From a virus: a stretch of 64,000 nt of DNA. Shown piece after piece: positions 7,391-14,533 of this stretch. The notes under the pieces are model-generated. The model was not told the origin of the DNA, searched no databases, and saw only the letters and a list, made by a program, of their open reading frames with translations. The first letter of the stretch is position 1. Every line of letters begins with the position of its first letter. The stretch lies in the IMG/VR virus record IMGVR_UViG_3300012931_000759, positions 1 through 64,000 of that record; one strand, written 5' to 3'. Position numbers and translations under genes: made by a program.

Positions 7391-7939
7391 ATGGCTGAGA
7401 ACATCCTGGGTTTCCTGATTTTCATTTTCGGCGGCGCGATCTTGGAGTTCCTGGAGGTCCGGCGGCAGCAGAAGTGCGCGCACGAGCGGGAGACGGTTAG
7501 GATCAAAACGTCAGTCACAATGGGGCGGTGTGGTAAAGGAAAAAGAAATGACCGACCAGGAACTTCAACTCCGCCTACTCTACGCCGTGATCGTCGCGGG
7601 CAAGTCGGCCAAGTTCGCCGAGCAGGCGATGGCCAGGCTGTTTGTCGGACTCGGAGGCAACCTGCCGTTCGACAGGGTGCGCGCCTGGGTCGCGGAAGGC
7701 GCACTGGAAACCAGGCTGTGGGAAGCGCGGGTCGGGAACTACAGCAAGGTGCTCCGGGCGTTCGCCGCCTTGGCCGAAGCCGGGCTCGACCTGCGCAGCT
7801 GCGGTCCGGCCGACCTGGAGGCGATCCATGGCATCGGCCCGAAGACCGCACGATTTTTCATCATCTGGACGCGCCCTCTCGCGCGGGTAGCCGCGCTGGA
7901 TGTCCATATTTTACGCTGGATGCGCCAGCATGGCTATAA
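7391..7939 (+). CDS. small membrane protein; real C-terminus uncertain
   Basis: Starting at ATG 7391, residues 3-22 form one hydrophobic helix followed by a basic tail. There is no stop in this frame until 7939, so the ORF overlaps the glycosylase gene by almost 400 bases, and that overlapping part looks like shadow composition. Either a long overlap is really translated or a frame change before about 7540 has been missed. Confidence 0.35.
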   Translation: MAENILGFLIFIFGGAILEFLEVRRQQKCAHERETVRIKTSVTMGRCGKGKRNDRPGTSTPPTLRRDRRGQVGQVRRAGDGQAVCRTRRQPAVRQGARLGRGRRTGNQAVGSAGRELQQGAPGVRRLGRSRARPAQLRSGRPGGDPWHRPEDRTIFHHLDAPSRAGSRAGCPYFTLDAPAWL

Positions 7940-8129
7940 TGCGCCGCATCAGACCCCTCCATCCGGTAAGCGGTATGCCGAACTGGAGGCCGCCTTCCTG
8001 GCGGAGGCCGACAGGCGCGAGCTGACGCCGAGGGAACTTGACGAACAGATATGGAGCAGAGGATCAGGATTACGCCAAGACGTCTGTTTCGATTCTGTGT
8101 CAGCTAGTGTCACAACTGTGGACAAATGA
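7548..8129 (+). CDS. HhH-GPD-type DNA glycosylase-like protein
   Basis: 193 residues from ATG 7548 after AAAGGA. LEAIHGIGPKTARFFIIW is a helix-hairpin-helix and VAALDVHILRWM carries the catalytic Asp of the HhH-GPD superfamily. There is no Fe-S cluster, so it is closer to 8-oxoguanine glycosylase-like or AGOG-like members than to Nth/MutY. It probably excises damaged bases. A second HhH glycosylase with an Fe-S cluster lies at 16905. Confidence 0.75.
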   Translation: MTDQELQLRLLYAVIVAGKSAKFAEQAMARLFVGLGGNLPFDRVRAWVAEGALETRLWEARVGNYSKVLRAFAALAEAGLDLRSCGPADLEAIHGIGPKTARFFIIWTRPLARVAALDVHILRWMRQHGYNAPHQTPPSGKRYAELEAAFLAEADRRELTPRELDEQIWSRGSGLRQDVCFDSVSASVTTVDK

Positions 8130-8173
8130 TTCCTGGTGTTTAGATGGTTCCCAATCTTGTGTGGGAGGGGCAT

Positions 8174-8671
8174 ATGGCGACCGAGATCGAACGAAAGTAC
8201 CTGGTCAATAACCGGTGGCAAGACGTGGTTCCTGATGACATGATTAAGATTACGCAGGGATACCTAGCGACTGCCGAGGACACAACGGTCAGGATCCGCA
8301 TGATGGATCGGAAAGGGACGCTGGAGGCCAGACTTGCCGTGAAGGGTCCGACTGTCGGCATCTCGCGCCCGGAGTTTGAATATGCCATTCCCCTTAGTGA
8401 TGCCCAGGAGATGTTATATTTGTGCGGCAGCCGGATCGTCTGGAAGATCAGGTTCTTTGTGCCGTCATCTCGCAAGGGTCTGGTGTGGGAAATTGACGTG
8501 TTCAAGGGTAAGCACGAGGGGCTTGTGCTCGCCGAGATCGAGCTTGTCAGTCCTGAGGACCGCATGGTCCGCCTTCCGAAGTGGATTGACAGAGAGGTCT
8601 CAGGGGATTGTAGATATTCCAACCATAGTCTGGCCATCCACGGGCTGAAGCTTGTCGGGAAAGAAGCATAG
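8174..8671 (+). CDS. CYTH-domain triphosphatase-like protein
   Basis: 165 residues from ATG 8174 after GGGAGGGG. The EIERKYLV signature near the N-terminus is the metal-binding EXEXK motif of the CYTH superfamily. Alternating charged strands follow (VRIRMM, LEARLAVKG, WEIDVF, LAEIEL), forming the tunnel fold. Members hydrolyse triphosphates, either inorganic or RNA 5'-triphosphate. In an RNA-repair context 5'-end processing is possible but not shown. Confidence 0.85.
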   Translation: MATEIERKYLVNNRWQDVVPDDMIKITQGYLATAEDTTVRIRMMDRKGTLEARLAVKGPTVGISRPEFEYAIPLSDAQEMLYLCGSRIVWKIRFFVPSSRKGLVWEIDVFKGKHEGLVLAEIELVSPEDRMVRLPKWIDREVSGDCRYSNHSLAIHGLKLVGKEA

Positions 8672-8672
8672 C

Positions 8673-8939
8673 ATGACCGTCTGTAACTGGTGTAAACAAG
8701 AGATGAGGAACAAGGTGTCCTGTAACGGCGAGCCGGTCAAGTTCCCGGACGGGACAGAACTGCTCCCGATCCCGTATGATCCTGAGTATGGCGGATCGGA
8801 GCAGATCTGCCACGATTGTAAAACTCCGAGAGGCGGGTTCCATCATCCTGGGTGTGACATGGAGCGGTGCCCGAAATGTGGCGGCCAGCTCATCGGCTGC
8901 GGATGCCTGAGCGACGGGAACGACTGCGAGGACGAGTAG
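8673..8939 (+). CDS. zinc-ribbon protein
   Basis: 88 residues with CNWC, CHDC, a late CPKC and a CGC cluster, enough for two zinc sites. The C-terminus is acidic. It follows the CYTH gene by one base and probably belongs to the same operon. No specific family recognised. Confidence 0.6.
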   Translation: MTVCNWCKQEMRNKVSCNGEPVKFPDGTELLPIPYDPEYGGSEQICHDCKTPRGGFHHPGCDMERCPKCGGQLIGCGCLSDGNDCEDE

Positions 8940-9287
8940 ATGTATCCCGAGACCAAGGAGGCCGTCCGCAGGGCCATGCGCGTATGCCAAATTTTATGGG
9001 GAATGGATTCTGAGGAATACGTGCGCCTGTTCGAGGTCGCCAGTGCGGTGGAGTTTCCTACCCGAAATATAATCGCCACGCGCCTGCGCGAACGCTTCAG
9101 GGACGAAGTCATAGGTGACGAGGAGTTCGCTTGCCTCGTCGACGCAGAATTGATCGAAGAGTTAAAAACCAGGTACTCAAATGCCGCCGTGGCGGCCGGA
9201 TTCGATGCCGAATACGGCCTGGCGATGCTGGAATACGCCGCAATTCTCCGAGACTTGGAGGATGATGACGGCTACGAGGATCCATGA
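8940..9287 (+). CDS. hypothetical helical protein
   Basis: 115 residues starting directly after the previous stop and overlapping the next ATG (ATGA). Mostly helical and acidic toward the C-terminus. No recognised motif. Confidence 0.55.
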   Translation: MYPETKEAVRRAMRVCQILWGMDSEEYVRLFEVASAVEFPTRNIIATRLRERFRDEVIGDEEFACLVDAELIEELKTRYSNAAVAAGFDAEYGLAMLEYAAILRDLEDDDGYEDP

Positions 9288-9589
9288 GGATACCGACACC
9301 CGACCAATGGCGATATGAAGGGCTGGCAGAATCCCTTGCCAAGATGATTCGGCAGGATCCGGATTTCCTGACCCAGGAGGAGCGTCTTGAGGAGTTCCTC
9401 CTGGACGCTTTTGACAAGGTCTACAGGATGGGGCAAAATGATCCGGCTGCCGCCCACGAGAATATCACCAAGGGAATCGAAGTCGGCCTCCGCATTGCTC
9501 GCCCGGTGATATCGGTCACTGACCTTTCCGGAATGCCGGAAATACTCGAGCGGATCAAGGAAAGATGGAAAACAGGATCTTGTCATTAA
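9284..9589 (+). CDS. hypothetical helical protein
   Basis: 101 residues, start coupled by ATGA to the previous gene. Acidic helices (QEERLEEFLLDAFDKVYRM). Its end overlaps the next membrane-protein gene by 25 bases. No family recognised. Confidence 0.55.
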   Translation: MRIPTPDQWRYEGLAESLAKMIRQDPDFLTQEERLEEFLLDAFDKVYRMGQNDPAAAHENITKGIEVGLRIARPVISVTDLSGMPEILERIKERWKTGSCH

Positions 9590-9891
9590 GGCAGGGAAGG
9601 CTGGCCTGGTTCTCGGCAGCCATGACCATCGTGTTGGCTGTAGCCGACGCCTTGGGCACGCAGATCATCATCGGCATGGGTGGAGAGGAGAAGAATCCCA
9701 TCTGGGCATGGTTCATATCGGTGGCCGGTGTCTGGTGGATTGCTCCGAAGTTGCTCCTAAACGCTGCGGCAAGTCTTTTACTTTTGGCTTGTTGGCGGAT
9801 TACGCTCGCAAGGGTGGCGATGGCTGCCTACATCGTGATATACTTTGCCGTTGTAGTTCTCCATATCTGGCTTATAGCACATAGAGGATGA
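9565..9891 (+). CDS. three-segment membrane protein, DUF5658-like
   Basis: 108 residues with hydrophobic segments at about 15-35, 45-70 and 80-104. The pattern of an Asp-containing first helix (VADALGTQIIIG), a short acidic loop ending in NPIW and a second helix starting near Lys resembles the DUF5658 group of small membrane proteins. Function unknown. Confidence 0.55.
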   Translation: MENRILSLRQGRLAWFSAAMTIVLAVADALGTQIIIGMGGEEKNPIWAWFISVAGVWWIAPKLLLNAAASLLLLACWRITLARVAMAAYIVIYFAVVVLHIWLIAHRG

Positions 9892-9892
9892 C

Positions 9893-10501
9893 GTGGTCAA
9901 GACCTTACTACCCCTGATCGCCCTACTGGTCGCCTGTGAATCGCGTCCCCCGATGATTACCCCAACACCCGCCAAGGTTTGTGACAAATGGATGGATTTG
10001 GAGGTAGACAGTCTTTTCACTATCCTGGAGAGGACTGAAATTCTCAAGGCCATCTCGGACTGGAGAGCCGCATCATCTGATCGGATATGTTTCCAGATTA
10101 CCTGGTGGGACACGTCCAAGGACGAAAGAACATTCCGATTCGACGGCAGATTTGTGATCTACAGCTGGCGCAGATCATGGCAAATCAGGGCCGCCACCTC
10201 GATCGACCGGAGCCCATGCCCGACCAGGAACATTTGCCTAGGGGTCACGATCTGGGAGCACGACGTGCGGGCATCGGACGTGTTCGTGTTCACCAAAAAA
10301 CTAGAATACTTGAGAGCCATCGCGACACATGAGTTGGGCCACGTATTCGGTCTGAAGCACACCGGTGTCTACGACAGCATCATGTACGAAACCGTCCGCC
10401 AGGACAAGACCATCGGCGGGATCGACCGCAAGAACCTCGCCTGTCTCCTGAAGACCAGATGGTTCCTCAATCCCAGAAACGACTGCACGTACACCAGGTG
10501 A
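9893..10501 (+). CDS. metzincin metalloprotease lipoprotein
   Basis: 202 residues from GTG 9893. The N-terminus is a lipoprotein signal ending in LLVAC, a good lipobox, so the protein should be anchored in the host envelope. HELGHVFGLKH is a full HExxHxxGxxH zinc site and SIMYE a Met-turn, which places it among matrixin-like metzincins. A phage-encoded envelope protease could act in lysis, entry exclusion or host-surface remodelling. The target is unknown. Confidence 0.85.
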   Translation: MVKTLLPLIALLVACESRPPMITPTPAKVCDKWMDLEVDSLFTILERTEILKAISDWRAASSDRICFQITWWDTSKDERTFRFDGRFVIYSWRRSWQIRAATSIDRSPCPTRNICLGVTIWEHDVRASDVFVFTKKLEYLRAIATHELGHVFGLKHTGVYDSIMYETVRQDKTIGGIDRKNLACLLKTRWFLNPRNDCTYTR

Positions 10502-10522
10502 GGGAGCGAACTGAATAAGTCC

Positions 10523-11392
10523 CTATGGACAATGAGAGGAAATTCTATGGACGCGAGACAGAAATCTCTCCTTGCCCAGTTTGCCCTTCATAAGGTTACA
10601 AGTCCAGCAGCAAGGGACTACATTCTCGGGCAGATAGCCCCGCGAATTGTCGAGCCGGTCGACGCCTATCATGTGCCCAGGAATATCTGCTGAATCACCA
10701 CAGTAGTGGCATACCTGTGTAACAAGTGCCTCAAACTGTCCTGCGGTAAGGGTGAAATCAAGTTGCCTCTGTTCGGCTCCCCGTTTGTAGACGGCGTACA
10801 TGGCTTCGGGGGATCGTCGGCGTTGACAGGTTGAGCAACGTATGGATCCGTTGGGAAGACGGACATTGGGCACGCTTTCTTCCCCGCAGTCGGAACAGAT
10901 CTCCAAGTGCCTTTTCTTGGAGCACCACGAGCACAGAGCGGTTCCGTCTGGTAGGCGCCTTTCTACAGGTCGCTTACGACCACATTCTGCGCACGGCTCT
11001 GTTCTGCGTTTTCTGCGACAATCGGCGCAGACGGATCCACCATCTGGAAGCCGCACACAGGTAGGTTTGTCTTTGCCGCAATCAACGCAAAGTTCTTTGT
11101 GCTTGTTGTTCCAGTCCTGAACTTTCTGGTTATTACAGGTTTTGCAACTGTAGCACATACCGTCCGAGTTCCGCTTGTGGGGAGAGAAAAATTCCAAAGT
11201 GGCTGGTTTGTCTTTCCCGCAATCTGCGCACCGCTTTGTGCGAGTCGGATCCTCGGCTGGCTGAAAAGTTCTGGCTTTGTTGTAATTGGACTTACACTTT
11301 TTACACATAGCACAGAGCCCATCTCGGGCTCGGCTGTTTCTGTGAAACTCCGTTTCGGACAATTCGTCCTCACAGGCGCAACAACACTTCAT
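10523..11392 (-). CDS. HNH endonuclease with repeated zinc fingers
   Basis: 289 residues on the minus strand, ATG at 11392 after a run of Gs. The N-terminal two thirds has at least six CxxC pairs in repeated C-x2-C...C-x2-C modules. The C-terminus is an HNH domain (CHYCGDSADI, IGVDRLDNSRGY, PCCWTCNLMKG). It is one of the few leftward genes and carries its own CTATCAAT motif, as expected for a free-standing homing endonuclease. Confidence 0.85.
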   Translation of the reverse strand: MKCCCACEDELSETEFHRNSRARDGLCAMCKKCKSNYNKARTFQPAEDPTRTKRCADCGKDKPATLEFFSPHKRNSDGMCYSCKTCNNQKVQDWNNKHKELCVDCGKDKPTCVRLPDGGSVCADCRRKRRTEPCAECGRKRPVERRLPDGTALCSWCSKKRHLEICSDCGEESVPNVRLPNGSIRCSTCQRRRSPEAMYAVYKRGAEQRQLDFTLTAGQFEALVTQVCHYCGDSADIPGHMIGVDRLDNSRGYLPENVVPCCWTCNLMKGKLGKERFLSRVHRISSHCP

Positions 11393-11424
11393 TCTCAAGT
11401 CCCCCTTTACCTTAATAATGAATT

Positions 11425-11432
11425 ATTGATAG
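11425..11432 (-). promoter_or_regulatory. CTATCAAT motif, copy b
   Basis: Lies between the divergent HNH gene and rnl1, reading toward the HNH gene about 33 bases before its ATG. The minus strand reads CTATCAAT-N4-CATTATTA. Confidence 0.5.
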
Positions 11433-11446
11433 GAACGGAGCAAAAA

Positions 11447-12598
11447 ATGTGGAGACGGGGAAACGATAGGACTTTTCTAGACCTGTCGAGAATAGATAGG
11501 TCAGAGTTCAAGGTTGTCTCGGAAAACGGTTTTCATCTAGTATATCCCAAAAAGAACAAATGGGACTGGACCCTCGAAGAGCGATGGTTGAGATCGATCA
11601 TAGTGGGTGACGACGGCGCAGTTCTTTCCTGCTCGTGGCCAAAGTTCGGCAACTTTGGAGAGTTTCTCTCCGATACAGACGCCTTGAAAACAGCCCTTGC
11701 CGATGGATCAACTGTCCGATTTACAGCAAAAGAAGACGGAAGTCTTCTAATTCGCAGCGTCGTCAATGGACAGGTCATCATGCGCACGCGTGGTACCCTT
11801 TTCGGCGGCGAGTCGGACGATGGCAGCGAGACCTATGGCGAAAAGTTCCGCCGGGTCGCGGCCGCCAAGTACCCGAAGCTCCTGGATCCGGCATGGATGC
11901 CAGATGTGTCCCTCCTGTTGGAATACATTGCGCCCGACAACGCGGTAGTGGTGCGGTACAAGGATGAGGACCTGATCTTCCTAGGAGGCGTGGAGCATCG
12001 CGGGCCCTCCATAATCCCGTGGCACGACGCCACTATGATCGCTTTTCTCGGCGGCCTACGGCTCGTCGAACTGAAGGAGCTTCCGTCCGATCCGGTGAAG
12101 TTGCTCGAGGAGGTCAAGGAGTGGCGCACGGAGGGCGTGGTGGCGCGGTGCGACGGCGACCAGGTCTTCGTGAAGGTCAAGAGCGCCTGGTACCTCGCCA
12201 ACCATCGCATGAAGTACTCCATGAAGTACAGAACCATCGTGGAGTTCGTAGCCCTGTCTGGCGTGGCGAGCGAGGACGAGCTGGTCGCCAAACTGCGCGA
12301 ATACGACTACGATTTCGAGGTCGTCGAGGGCGGCAGGGAGTTTTACAGGCGGTATGCGGCGGCCCGCTCCGCAGCGCTAGAGTTGCGCGCCAAAGCAGAA
12401 GAACTGTATGCCGGATCAGGCATCGGCATCATGCTGTTTGATACCGAAGCTGCCAGGCGCAAGTACTTCGCGCAGATTGCCTGTGCTCAACAGCCATCCA
12501 TCAAGAGCATGATGTTCGCGCTCTACGACAACAGGACCGAGCGTCTGGATACCGTGGTGCGCAAACTGATCCTCTCTGAGGGCGAAAAACACAAATGA
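11447..12598 (+). CDS. rnlA: T4 Rnl1-type RNA ligase
   Basis: 383 residues from ATG 11447 after GGAACGGAG. Nucleotidyltransferase motifs: I, KEDGSLLI (adenylated Lys at about residue 95); RTRGTLFGG; III/IIIa, LLLEYIAPDNAVVVRY; IV, EGVVAR; V, VFVKVKSAWYLANH. These match T4 RNA ligase 1, which seals tRNA broken in the anticodon loop after Pnkp heals the ends. The helical C-terminal domain (FEVVEGGREFYRR onward) is the tRNA-recognition part in T4. With the kinase at 6804 it forms a repair pair. Confidence 0.88.
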   Translation: MWRRGNDRTFLDLSRIDRSEFKVVSENGFHLVYPKKNKWDWTLEERWLRSIIVGDDGAVLSCSWPKFGNFGEFLSDTDALKTALADGSTVRFTAKEDGSLLIRSVVNGQVIMRTRGTLFGGESDDGSETYGEKFRRVAAAKYPKLLDPAWMPDVSLLLEYIAPDNAVVVRYKDEDLIFLGGVEHRGPSIIPWHDATMIAFLGGLRLVELKELPSDPVKLLEEVKEWRTEGVVARCDGDQVFVKVKSAWYLANHRMKYSMKYRTIVEFVALSGVASEDELVAKLREYDYDFEVVEGGREFYRRYAAARSAALELRAKAEELYAGSGIGIMLFDTEAARRKYFAQIACAQQPSIKSMMFALYDNRTERLDTVVRKLILSEGEKHK

Positions 12599-12705
12599 TT
12601 CCAAGGGTCGGACAGAAAGTCCAGGTTTCCTCGGAACTGATAGCCTGGGCCAAAGCGACCAACCGTCTTCGGCTCGCGCATCTCGGGGGCGTTGGGACGT
12701 TGTGA
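12595..12705 (+). CDS. N-terminal half of a split small protein
   Basis: 36 codons, start overlapping the rnl1 stop (ATGA). The frame ends at TGA 12703-12705 and the coding signal continues in the -1 frame (next entry). Together they would make a 70-residue beta-rich domain (VGQKVQVSSELIAWA ... GGVGTV ... FGKVGTSLSVGIDKDGW). A -1 shift near TTGTGA, or a lost base, would join them. Confidence 0.4.
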   Translation: MIPRVGQKVQVSSELIAWAKATNRLRLAHLGGVGTL

Positions 12706-12812
12706 AAGAGGCCAAACCGGATCCTCTCCTCGTGAATTTGACAATAGTGATCACCAATTTCGGCAAAGTCGGCACATCCTTGTCCGTTGGGATCGACAAG
12801 GATGGCTGGTAA
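12702..12812 (+). CDS. C-terminal half of a split small protein
   Basis: 36 codons opening with GTG inside the previous stop (GTGA). It looks like the second half of the small domain above. Translational coupling of two cistrons is possible, but one interrupted gene is simpler. Confidence 0.4.
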   Translation: MKEAKPDPLLVNLTIVITNFGKVGTSLSVGIDKDGW

Positions 12813-12830
12813 CGTCGGCGAAGGCCACTG

Positions 12831-13142
12831 ATGCTTTTTGTCTGCGAACTGGTCGGAGATCCGTGTCCGAGATGCGGGAGATTTGGCGCCCGCGCCGATG
12901 GCCTGCGTTTGCCGAAACCCCGAATGTGGACAAGGTGTCATCTGGAGGATCTGATGAAGCAATCCCACCACATGCTCTGCGAGGTTGTTCCGCTCAGTGT
13001 GGTAAATCTGCGTCCAGAGGCCATCCGTGATCGTCTACGCGAAGAGGTCCAACTCTACCTACATGGTGGATGGACACTGCGCGCCCAGGCGGTGTACGGT
13101 GATTTCATTTACCTGACTTTCGTGCGGAAAGAGACGCGATGA
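12831..13142 (+). CDS. hypothetical zinc-finger protein
   Basis: 103 residues from ATG 12831; ATG 12954 is an alternative start giving 62 residues. The N-terminal part has CPRC and further Cys/His. The C-terminal part is strand-rich (WTLRAQAVYGDFIYLTFV). Its stop overlaps the AAA ATPase start. Confidence 0.5.
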   Translation: MLFVCELVGDPCPRCGRFGARADGLRLPKPRMWTRCHLEDLMKQSHHMLCEVVPLSVVNLRPEAIRDRLREEVQLYLHGGWTLRAQAVYGDFIYLTFVRKETR

Positions 13143-14530
13143 CGAAAACAATCAGTTTTGATTTCGGGACCTACGTGGAAGACAACCGCGCAACCCTGAA
13201 TCGCCGCCTGAAAGATGACGCCCCGGTGGCCGAAACTAGGCGCGCGCGCCGACAGAAGACCAGGAAGACCATTGCGAAGATCGCTACAGTCGCAAGGGAG
13301 GTGCTCGACATCTACACTGCGGTGAAGCGCAAGGATCCGATCTCCGTGGCGCTTGGTGCGCTCTCAGCATACGGCTGCGTCAGCGAGCTGTTCGAGAAGC
13401 CATCGCCGCAGGCCCAGGAGCACCTCAAGTCCATTGGGGCCACCAAGGTCTTCCCCATGATGTGCTCTTTTATCTTCCACACGCTTCAGCAGATGGATAT
13501 ACCAATCAAGCGCGCCTGGAGCTACTCTGATACCAGCGATGATGGGAACGAAACCAAGGAGGGAATCGAGGAGTTCGACCTTGGCGGCGATGTGAAGGTG
13601 TGGTTCATTAACTCGGGATCCGACGACAAGATGGAGGGTCCCGAGCATGGGCCGTATGTGCTCGATCAGGCCGCCTTCACGGCACGCTTATCGTCCGTTC
13701 TCGAAGAGAAGCTTAGCCGCATCATGGCGGTCAACACAATCGTGAAGGGGTGGGAAGACATGTACTATCTCGGCCCCCTGAGGATACCAACATCCCTTTA
13801 TGTCAGTCACATCGACGAGGACGAGCTGATGCGGCGTGTGTTTGAGCTACAGAAGCTCGGTTTTAATCGTTCGGTGCTTTTTTTCGGCCCGCCAGGCATC
13901 GGTAAGACTACCTTGGCTGCCAAACTAGCCGAGCGAATGGATGGCAGGCTGCTTGTGGCATCCTCTGCGATCCTGGATTCTCCGCGCGGGCGAACCATCT
14001 TGGAAGAGCTGACGGATCTGGTCGATCCGGCTGTCATACTGCTCGATGACCTGGACAAGATGTGGCGGCCAAGCGAGATGCTCGAGAGTATGGAGCGCCT
14101 CAATCGCAAAGTTGGAGTGCGCCGCCGCTTGATTATCGGGACTGTGAACACCCTCTCCGAGATCCCCGAGCCTCTGAGGAGGCCAGGACGTTTCGACGAG
14201 ATCGTGGAGTTCCCCCCGCTGACGCTCGAGCAGCGTCACGCCATCCTCGCCGTCTACACCAAGGAGTTCGGCTCCTCACTGACGGAGATACAGCTTGACA
14301 GGCTCGCGAGGGCCTCGAATGACATGACTGGGGCCTACCTGAAGGAGATTGCTATGCGGACCACGGTCGTTCCGTTCGACCTGATGTGTGAGCACATTGC
14401 ACAGATGAAGAGGATCTGTAACATGGTCGATAAGGTTGAGGAGACAAAGAAGGCAGAGAAGGTTCAGAAGCTGACCGAAAACCGCCGCCGCAAGGGCGGA
14501 TCCAAGACCAGACTGACAACACCAAGGTGA
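13139..14530 (+). CDS. AAA+ ATPase
   Basis: 463 residues. The N-terminal 215 residues are family-specific. The AAA module follows: Walker A GPPGIGKTT (about 250-258), Walker B VILLDDLDK, a sensor region IGTVNTLSEIPEPL and Arg finger RRPGRFDE, then a small helical lid. The RRPGRFD form is typical of classic AAA unfoldases (BCS1/FtsH-like). The C-terminus is a basic tail. It is coupled to Lon by three bases, so the pair may form a protein-unfolding and degradation unit. Confidence 0.8.
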   Translation: MTKTISFDFGTYVEDNRATLNRRLKDDAPVAETRRARRQKTRKTIAKIATVAREVLDIYTAVKRKDPISVALGALSAYGCVSELFEKPSPQAQEHLKSIGATKVFPMMCSFIFHTLQQMDIPIKRAWSYSDTSDDGNETKEGIEEFDLGGDVKVWFINSGSDDKMEGPEHGPYVLDQAAFTARLSSVLEEKLSRIMAVNTIVKGWEDMYYLGPLRIPTSLYVSHIDEDELMRRVFELQKLGFNRSVLFFGPPGIGKTTLAAKLAERMDGRLLVASSAILDSPRGRTILEELTDLVDPAVILLDDLDKMWRPSEMLESMERLNRKVGVRRRLIIGTVNTLSEIPEPLRRPGRFDEIVEFPPLTLEQRHAILAVYTKEFGSSLTEIQLDRLARASNDMTGAYLKEIAMRTTVVPFDLMCEHIAQMKRICNMVDKVEETKKAEKVQKLTENRRRKGGSKTRLTTPR

Positions 14531-14533
14531 ACG

